Positions 26,630 through 32,069 of a stretch of DNA of 32,069 nt are shown piece by piece; positions within the stretch are counted from its first letter, which is position 1; each line of letters starts with the position of its first letter. The stretch lies in assembly GCA_009845995.1 (NCBI GenBank), contig VXYK01000032.1:1-32069 (forward strand), read 5' to 3'. The notes below the pieces were generated by a model. The model was not told the DNA's origin. It saw only the letters and a program-made list of their open reading frames with translations, and ran no database searches. The stretch is from Acidimicrobiaceae bacterium. GTDB taxonomy: Bacteria; Actinomycetota; Acidimicrobiia; Acidimicrobiales; Aldehydirespiratoraceae. The translations under genes and the position numbers were made by a program.

Positions 26630-28642
26630 ATGCGCATCTTCGGTTCACAGGTTAGGCATCTACTGCTCATTCTGGTTTTGCTGTCGGCCCTGGCGTTCGC
26701 CGCGGCTTGCTCAGCCGACGATCCCCTTGCCGTCGATGCACCGGATTCCGCGACCGAACCCGATGCCGGTTTCGACGAGACCGCAACCACGACAACTGCG
26801 GCTCCCGCTGCTGTCGAGCAGGAACCCACCGAAGCGGAATCAGTAGCCGCGGTCGGAGCGGTGACCGACTTGGACCCACAAGACCAGGCGCTGATCGGCT
26901 CGATCTTCGGCTCCTATGTCCACGTTGAAGATGTGGCTGAGATCGTCGCGAGACTCAACGAGAATGCTGAGCAGTTTGAATACACGATCGGTGAGCACGG
27001 AGGCGTCTACCAGTTCGCCACCGTCTCCGAACCGCTCACATTCAACCTGGCGACTTCCCGCGACGCATCGTCAAGCGGGGTGCTGGGCTACCTCTTCGAG
27101 GGACTGACCGAGAGTTCGTGGTTGGACAACAGTGTGGAACCGGGGTTGGCGGAGTCCTGGGAGGCCTCCGACGACGGCATGACGTGGACCTTCAAGTTGC
27201 GTCGCGGGGTCACCTGGCATGACGGCGAACCGTTTACCGCTCAAGATGTGGACTTCACCTTCAACCGGATCATCTACAACGACGACATTGGGGCAGGCGA
27301 CCGCTCAACGTTCGACTTCCGGTTCCAAGACGATGACGGTCAATGGCAGGAGGCGCCGATGACCGTAACGGCTCTCGACGACTACACGGTCGAGTTCGCC
27401 CTGCCGGTTCCGTTCGCCCCCTTCCTGCGCTCCATGGGCACCGCCATCTATCCCAGACACATCCTTGAACCGTATGTGGACGACGGCAGCTTCATTGATG
27501 TCTGGGACATCGACACAGACCCGACGCAGGTGATCGGCACCGGGCCCTTCACGATCGAGAGCTATGTGCCGGGCGATCGTTTGGTCCTAAAACGCAACCC
27601 CGACTACTGGCTCAGCGACGATGAGGGCAACAGCCTGCCGTACCTCGACTCGATTGTCTTCGTGTTCGTCGAGACGCTTGAGGATGAACTCGACGCCTTC
27701 CTGGCGGGCCAGTCCGACGTGCATGGGGTTCTGGGCGCGGAGTTCGCGGACCTCGAACCGCTCCAGGAAGAAGGCGACTTCACGATCCACAGGCGGGGAC
27801 CTGGTTTCGGAACGACCTTCCTGGGTTTCAACGTAAACCCGGGCGAATCTCCCGACACCGGCGAGCCGTTCGTCGTCTCCCCCAAGATCGATTGGTTCTC
27901 CAATGTCGAGTTTCGGCGCGCGGTGGCCTACAGCATCGACAACTTCGCCATCGTCGATGAGGTGCTGCACGGCCTCGGCTACCCGCAATGGTCCCCGATC
28001 AGCCCCGCGGCCGGAGACTTTCACAACCCCGACGTGATGGTCTACCACTACAGTCCGGCGAAGGCCACCGAGATCCTCGAAGGACTCGGCTGGAGCGACA
28101 GCGACGGCGACGGCATCCGAGAGGACGGCGACGGCAACGACATCGAGTTCACGTTGTTGACGAACGAGGGAAACAGCGTTCGGATTCAGGTCGGCGAGAT
28201 CATCACCTCGGCTTTGGAGAGGATCGGCGTGAAAGTGGATTACCAGGTGATCCCCTTCGGCGACCTGGTCGACCGTTTGACCGTCACCTACGACTGGGAC
28301 GCGATCATTGTGGGCCTGACCGGAAGCGCAGAACCCCACTTCGGGTTCGGCGTGTGGCACAGCACCGGAGACCTGCACCTGTGGTACCCGAACCAGCCCG
28401 AACCAGCCACCGACTGGGAAGCGGAGATAGACGAACTGTACGTCAGGGCCAGTCAGGAGTTGGACGAGGAGCAGCGAGCTGAGCACTACCACAGGGCTCA
28501 GGCGATCGCTGCCGACAATGTGCCACTCATCTACACGGCGTTGTCTGAGCGGCTGACCGCAAGTCGCAACGTCTTCGGAAATGTCACGCCGACGTTGTAC
28601 GCGCTCTGGGATGTCCGCTACCTGTATCGCACGGACCTGTAG
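26630..28642 (+). CDS. family-5 (peptide/nickel-type) ABC solute-binding lipoprotein
   Basis: A 670-aa lipoprotein. ATG 26630 gives a signal peptide (RHLLLILVLLSALAFAAAC) with the lipobox cysteine at residue 27, then an acidic Thr/Ala/Glu-rich linker. The rest is an SBP_bac_5 domain: EPGLAESWEASDDGMTWTF, LRRGVTWHDGEPFTAQDVDF, GTGPFTIESYVPGDRLVLKR and a DxDxDG-type calcium-loop-like GWSDSDGDGIREDGDGND. Such proteins deliver oligopeptides or other solutes to a DPP/OPP importer, but no importer permease is present here. The adjacent ABC-2 genes are of exporter type. The frame is open upstream to 26507, but that overlaps the permease gene. Confidence 0.9.
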   Translation: MRIFGSQVRHLLLILVLLSALAFAAACSADDPLAVDAPDSATEPDAGFDETATTTTAAPAAVEQEPTEAESVAAVGAVTDLDPQDQALIGSIFGSYVHVEDVAEIVARLNENAEQFEYTIGEHGGVYQFATVSEPLTFNLATSRDASSSGVLGYLFEGLTESSWLDNSVEPGLAESWEASDDGMTWTFKLRRGVTWHDGEPFTAQDVDFTFNRIIYNDDIGAGDRSTFDFRFQDDDGQWQEAPMTVTALDDYTVEFALPVPFAPFLRSMGTAIYPRHILEPYVDDGSFIDVWDIDTDPTQVIGTGPFTIESYVPGDRLVLKRNPDYWLSDDEGNSLPYLDSIVFVFVETLEDELDAFLAGQSDVHGVLGAEFADLEPLQEEGDFTIHRRGPGFGTTFLGFNVNPGESPDTGEPFVVSPKIDWFSNVEFRRAVAYSIDNFAIVDEVLHGLGYPQWSPISPAAGDFHNPDVMVYHYSPAKATEILEGLGWSDSDGDGIREDGDGNDIEFTLLTNEGNSVRIQVGEIITSALERIGVKVDYQVIPFGDLVDRLTVTYDWDAIIVGLTGSAEPHFGFGVWHSTGDLHLWYPNQPEPATDWEAEIDELYVRASQELDEEQRAEHYHRAQAIAADNVPLIYTALSERLTASRNVFGNVTPTLYALWDVRYLYRTDL

Positions 28643-28659
28643 CCGCAAGGAGGCCGGCC

Positions 28660-29796
28660 ATGCTCAGCAAATTCGACGATTACCCGATCCATCAGACACC
28701 CGAACCCATCGCTCACCCGGCCAGCAGCGACAAGGACGTCTATGAGCGCTACTGGTTCAACGGCTACTCGACCGCTGGTGACATGTACCTGGGCATCGGC
28801 ACCGCTCTCTACCCCCATCTGGGGATACAGGACTGCGGGATCTCCATCGTGTATGAGGGCCGTCAGTACGCCTACCATGCATCGGCTCGTGCCGGTGCAG
28901 AACCGAGCGACATGCGGGTGGGGCCGTTCAATCTCGAGATCGTCGACCCGATGCGGTCCTGCCGGGTGATGCTTGATCGCAACGACACAGATTTTGCTTG
29001 TGACCTGCTGTTCGAGGGGCGGACGGGCAATGTGGAGGAACCGCGCCATCATTTCGGGAACGGCCTCCGCAAGACCATGGACACCACCCGTTTCGCCCAG
29101 CTCGGGCATTGGAGCGGTTGGATCTCCTTCGGAGGCAAACGGCTCGAGCTCGAGCGTGAACTGTCCTGGGGCACCAAGGACCGTTCGTGGGGAATCCGGC
29201 CGCTGATCGGCGGCGACACCCGCGGCGCGCCCCAGCCGCCGCGAGAGGGCGGGCTCTTCTTTCTGTGGGCGCCGATCAACTTTGAGGACATGTGCATCCA
29301 CTATCAACTGTTCGAAGACTTCAAGGGGCGTCCGCTGTTCAACGTCGGAGCGATCCTTCCGGTCTACGAATCTCCCGATGACATTCCTGGGGTCGAGGAT
29401 GAAACCGCGAGCCACATGCGCAATCTCGAACACAAGCTCACGTTCAAGTCGGGCATCCGCATGGTGAACGATGCAACGATCGCTATGACCTCGATCGACG
29501 ATGGGAAACGCCACGAAGTGCACCTAGAGCCGATTTTCACGTTCCGCATGAAAGGGATTGGTTATATGCACCCGAAGTGGGTGCACGGCCAGTGGCACGG
29601 CGAGTTGGAGATGGAGAGCGAGTCGTGGTCGCTTGATGAGGTCGACGAGATGGCCTACGAGAATCAGCATGTTCAGCACTTGGTATGGGCGACCTACGGT
29701 GATCGACGCGGAATCGGGGTGCTGGAGCAAGTGATGCTCGGCCCGTACCGCCCCTACGGACTTGAAGGTGGCTGGCAAGCCCCTTCCTACGACTAG
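28660..29796 (+). CDS. uncharacterised CrtC/lipocalin-like protein (DUF7064/7065 type)
   Basis: A 378-aa soluble protein with a strong Shine-Dalgarno (AAGGAGG, 7 nt before ATG 28660) and a 17-nt gap to the solute-binding gene, so it is co-transcribed. It is rich in Trp, Tyr and His and beta-strand-like. Blocks seen include ERYWFNGYSTAGDMYLGIG, GHWSGWISFGGKRLEL, ELSWGTKDRSWGIRP and KWVHGQWHGELEMESESW. These recall proteins of the hydroxyneurosporene-synthase (CrtC)/AttH lipocalin-like group that carry DUF7064/DUF7065. Assignment is from memory of the pattern. The reaction is unknown; a role with a hydrophobic substrate is inferred. Confidence 0.7.
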   Translation: MLSKFDDYPIHQTPEPIAHPASSDKDVYERYWFNGYSTAGDMYLGIGTALYPHLGIQDCGISIVYEGRQYAYHASARAGAEPSDMRVGPFNLEIVDPMRSCRVMLDRNDTDFACDLLFEGRTGNVEEPRHHFGNGLRKTMDTTRFAQLGHWSGWISFGGKRLELERELSWGTKDRSWGIRPLIGGDTRGAPQPPREGGLFFLWAPINFEDMCIHYQLFEDFKGRPLFNVGAILPVYESPDDIPGVEDETASHMRNLEHKLTFKSGIRMVNDATIAMTSIDDGKRHEVHLEPIFTFRMKGIGYMHPKWVHGQWHGELEMESESWSLDEVDEMAYENQHVQHLVWATYGDRRGIGVLEQVMLGPYRPYGLEGGWQAPSYD

Positions 29797-29808
29797 TTCA
29801 GCGCTGGG

Positions 29809-30540
29809 TCAGCTCGCCGGGTCGATGAGACGGAACGCTTCGGCGTACCGCACTCCGCCGCGGCGACCGTGATCTCGGGCTTCGCCCAGTATTCGTCGGC
29901 GGAACCGGAGTGCCTGGGTGCCGTCGTCGTCGGTGTCGATCTCCATTGTGGTCTCGAATTGAGACTCGTGAGCGAGCAGCGCTGAGATCTTGGCGTCCAG
30001 GTGTGGCTGTTCGACGTTTTCGAGATGGTCGGGCTCCTCGCACTCGAACAGCAGGAGCGCGGCGGGTCGATGGTGGGCGATGCCGTGTTCACGGTGATAG
30101 TGGGGGTCTCTCGCCGCTACCACCGCGTCCACGGTCAGCCATCCGGCGGTCCGATGGTCGGGGTGTATCCGCCAGCGCTGCCACGGGTCGTGTCCCAACA
30201 CCACCTCAGGCTGCAGTTCACGAATGATGCGGCTGAGGTCGCTGCGACGCTCGACCGTGTGGTCGAGTTCACCGTCTTCGGCCCCCAGGAACCGCACTTC
30301 GCCGGTGACGCCGAGACGTCGGGCGGCCTCCTGCTGCTCGGTTTGACGGCGAGCGATAAGCGCGTCGGTGTCGGCGTCGATGTCCCAGGTTCCCTTGCTC
30401 CCGTCGGTGCACACCACCAGGTGGACGGTCGCTCCCGCCGCTGCCCACTTGGCCAGCGTCGCGCCGCACTCGAACTCGATGTCGTCCGGGTGCGCTCCGA
30501 TCGCCAGCGCGGAGGCGGGAGCGGGCAGATCAATGCGCAT
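29809..30540 (-). CDS. PIG-L/LmbE-family deacetylase
   Basis: A 243-aa zinc-dependent N-deacetylase of the PIG-L family, which removes acetyl groups from GlcNAc-type or related substrates. Zinc motifs are AHPDD (16-20; ligands His17 and Asp20) and HPDH (126-129). ATG 30540 places MRIDLPAPASALAIGAHPDD at the N-terminus. It starts 2 nt after the cofC stop, so the two are one transcription unit. It is shorter than typical MshB, so mycothiol synthesis is possible but not shown. Confidence 0.88.
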   Translation of the reverse strand: MRIDLPAPASALAIGAHPDDIEFECGATLAKWAAAGATVHLVVCTDGSKGTWDIDADTDALIARRQTEQQEAARRLGVTGEVRFLGAEDGELDHTVERRSDLSRIIRELQPEVVLGHDPWQRWRIHPDHRTAGWLTVDAVVAARDPHYHREHGIAHHRPAALLLFECEEPDHLENVEQPHLDAKISALLAHESQFETTMEIDTDDDGTQALRFRRRILGEARDHGRRGGVRYAEAFRLIDPAS

Positions 30541-30542
30541 TG

Positions 30543-31208
30543 TCAGGGAACATTGGAGGTGGTCGCGGCGGAGTGCGAGGTGCTGCGTTGGGCGGTATCC
30601 GAATCGTGGCGGGAGGCGTCGTGTGTGGACCGCGCGAGGTGCGGCGGCAGATCGGCGGGGCTGTCGACATCCCAAGCCAGAGATGCATCGTTGACCTCGC
30701 TGAAGTCGAGCCCGATGCGAGCTGCTTCGGCACGGTGTTGTTCGAACGAACCGGGTCCGTAGGCGAATCTGAACCCTGTGCCGGTGGGGAGGCTCATCAC
30801 GTTGGTTCCGTCGCGGTACCGGTCCGGAGCGATCACCACTCCGCGGCCGGTCACCACCCTGAGGTCCGAGGCGTACGGCAGGTCGGCATGGGCTATGAGG
30901 ATTCGAGCCGCCCCGGCGCGTTCGGCCGCCGCTTCGGCCGCAGTTATCGCCGCGTTGAGTCCGCTCACGCGGACACGTTGGGCCGGAACGTGCATTCCTT
31001 GTGCCCAAAGCACCACTTCGTCGTCGTCGGTCACGACCCATACGGGCAGGTCGTGAGCTGCGGCGACAACCGTCTCGGCCATTTGGCGCATCAACACCCG
31101 CCGCCTCTGCTGGTCAAGCGACTCGGCGAGACGGCTCTTGGCATCGTCGAACGAACGTATCGGCACCAACACGATCGTGTCGTCCCCTGCAGATCCGCTC
31201 AAGACCAC
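30543..31208 (-). CDS. cofC: 2-phospho-L-lactate / phosphoenolpyruvate guanylyltransferase (F420 synthesis)
   Basis: A 221-aa MobA-like nucleotidyltransferase, CofC (FbiD in mycobacteria). It makes the GDP-activated three-carbon donor for coenzyme F420. Seen: VLVPIRSFDDAKSRLAESLD (the CofC P-(I/V)-x-x-F-x-x-AK-x-RL pattern), GLNAAITAAEAAAERAG, ILIAHADLPYA (metal-binding Asp) and APDRYRDGTNVMSLP. The C-terminal ~30 residues are a low-complexity Ser/Thr/His/Asp tail. GTG 31208 is the start. F420 is widespread in Actinobacteria, which supports the host guess. The other F420 genes are not in the window. Confidence 0.85.
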   Translation of the reverse strand: MVLSGSAGDDTIVLVPIRSFDDAKSRLAESLDQQRRRVLMRQMAETVVAAAHDLPVWVVTDDDEVVLWAQGMHVPAQRVRVSGLNAAITAAEAAAERAGAARILIAHADLPYASDLRVVTGRGVVIAPDRYRDGTNVMSLPTGTGFRFAYGPGSFEQHRAEAARIGLDFSEVNDASLAWDVDSPADLPPHLARSTHDASRHDSDTAQRSTSHSAATTSNVP

Positions 31209-31220
31209 CGTGTTGTAAGT

Positions 31221-31487
31221 CTAGGTGCCGGTTCGTGTGGGGTTGTTGGCGGAGTCCGCCGACCAAGCGTCGCTTCGTTTCATGAATTGTGGAAGAAGCT
31301 TTCCCAGTGGTCCGGTCTCTTCAGGATCGTCCCACTTGCCCGAGACAAGCAGAACCAAGCTGTTCGCGAAAATTAACCATGTCGGCACAGCTGCAACTGC
31401 ATAGCTCCACGAGAAATCAACGACCAAAATTATGGGGATCAAGGGAACAAGAATCACCGAAAAAATAAACATGCCTGCCTTGAGCAT
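31221..31487 (-). CDS. small two-helix membrane protein, unknown function
   Basis: An 88-aa protein from ATG 31487, with GGAGG ~7 nt upstream. Two helices (AGMFIFSVILVPLIPIILVV; YAVAAVPTWLIFANSLVLLV) are followed by a hydrophilic ~35-residue tail (GKWDDPEETGPLGKLLPQFM...). No family recognised. It lies between the secreted-protein gene (19-nt gap) and cofC (12-nt gap) on the same strand. The frame extends to 31520, but the ribosome-binding site favours 31487. Confidence 0.6.
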   Translation of the reverse strand: MLKAGMFIFSVILVPLIPIILVVDFSWSYAVAAVPTWLIFANSLVLLVSGKWDDPEETGPLGKLLPQFMKRSDAWSADSANNPTRTGT

Positions 31488-31506
31488 GGCCAACCTCCAT
31501 CGGGTG

Positions 31507-32069
31507 TCACCATAGTACACAGCAAGGTGTTGAGAAGAACTTCCACTTGGTCACGACTTTTGAGACCCATCCGCAGCTCTCTTGTGCCGCCTTGAATCCG
31601 GCCGCTCCAGCCCCACCAATTGCGGCAGGGTTGCTTGTTCCCCGAGCTGTGCCAGCACCGGCTAAACCGCCCGCGGCACCTCCAGCGGCAGTGCAGACCC
31701 ATTCTTGGACGGTTTCTGATACTTCTCTCCATTCACCGGCGGGTTGAGTCGTTGTCGGCGGTTGGGTCGTTGTCGGTGGTGGTGCGTGGACATGTTGAAT
31801 GTACTCGCACACCTGGGTCGTGACCCATCCGTAAACCGGTGTCCGCACTTGGTAGTAGTTGTACGAGTAAGGATCCCAAACCCACGATGTCTCATAATGT
31901 GTGATCGTGCGCGTCGTCTGCTTGCAGCAGTTCCGGTCTTCGTGGGCGCTGGCCTGATCGGTTCCCAGGCTTGAAAGTATGGGTATGTCTGGGCTGTCTT
32001 GTGGCACCAACGCGAGCGATGTTGCGAGCACCAGAGCGGCCAGTGGAATGATGTTTAGTTTCTTGAAGC
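31507..32069 (-). CDS. secreted protein, N-terminus cut by the window end, unknown function
   Basis: The frame is open through the window end. The most upstream readable residues, FKKLNIIPLAALVLATSLAL, form a signal peptide (two Lys, then a hydrophobic core), so the start lies just beyond 32069. GTG 32031 is only an internal candidate. The mature protein has an aromatic segment (SWVWDPYSYNYYQVRTPVYG), a PPPTTTQPPTTTQ linker, a Gly/Ala-rich hydrophobic region (TAAGGAAGGLAGAGTARG) resembling a glycine zipper, and cysteines including a CC pair near each end. It may insert in or associate with the membrane. Function unknown. Confidence 0.6.
   Translation of the reverse strand, partial: FKKLNIIPLAALVLATSLALVPQDSPDIPILSSLGTDQASAHEDRNCCKQTTRTITHYETSWVWDPYSYNYYQVRTPVYGWVTTQVCEYIQHVHAPPPTTTQPPTTTQPAGEWREVSETVQEWVCTAAGGAAGGLAGAGTARGTSNPAAIGGAGAAGFKAAQESCGWVSKVVTKWKFFSTPCCVLW

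Noticed and set aside
30541..31041. N-terminal extension of the deacetylase frame up to 31041
   Set aside because: It is Arg/Gly-rich, antisense-like in composition and overlaps cofC; the PIG-L motif sits correctly from ATG 30540.

Overview
The window is high-GC bacterial DNA with tightly packed genes and many 4-nt start/stop overlaps. It looks like an actinobacterium, plausibly of the class Acidimicrobiia. Pointers are a CofC/FbiD-type F420 guanylyltransferase, an ilvBNC operon with a leaderless leader peptide, several genes whose -10 box lies about 7 nt from the start codon, and proteins of the type common in Acidimicrobiia metagenome bins. No rRNA or tRNA gene, IS element, phage gene or CRISPR array was found. 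The taxonomic statement is inference.

Layout. 1-1146: accessory region with a possible truncated CDS, a two-helix membrane protein, a small lipoprotein, a structured non-coding stretch with long inverted repeats (883-990), and a 20-codon ORF with a perfect Shine-Dalgarno followed by a hairpin. 1147-2473: two tandem PIN-toxin/antitoxin modules on the minus strand, each with an AT-rich inverted repeat at its promoter. 2533-7302 (minus): NCS2 nucleobase permease with an extra C-terminal domain, a membrane protein, and a two-gene unit in which the second gene is read through an in-frame UGA. That gene encodes a UGSC-type selenoprotein, and a bacterial SECIS-like hairpin follows the UGA. 7557-10018 (+): ligA and a MazG-like pyrophosphohydrolase. 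10021-13173 (minus): TMTC-like GT-C/TPR membrane protein, a single-pass membrane protein and an SCP2-like protein. 13198-16399 (+): gatC-gatA-gatB. 16396-17748 (minus): MATE transporter. 17827-20019 (+): OatA-like acyltransferase-SGNH protein. 20021-20148: GC-rich minisatellite between convergent genes. 20152-20727 (minus): NadD-like nucleotidyltransferase. 20819-24326 (+): promoter, leader peptide, attenuator and ilvB-ilvN-ilvC. 24365-24766 (minus): DUF2007-like protein. 24852-28642 (+): ABC-2 ATPase and permease, then a family-5 solute-binding lipoprotein. 28660-29796 (+): uncharacterised CrtC/lipocalin-like protein. 29809-32069 (minus): PIG-L deacetylase, cofC, a small membrane protein and a secreted protein cut by the window end.

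The housekeeping blocks serve DNA ligation, Gln-tRNA/Asn-tRNA amidation, branched-chain amino acid synthesis and F420 assembly. The most notable item is the selenoprotein at 5330-6181. It would be split into two ORFs by a standard gene caller. It carries a U-G-S-C redox motif, a hairpin with GU in its loop 10 nt after the UGA, a C-terminal CxxC region, and a 4-nt overlap with an upstream partner gene.
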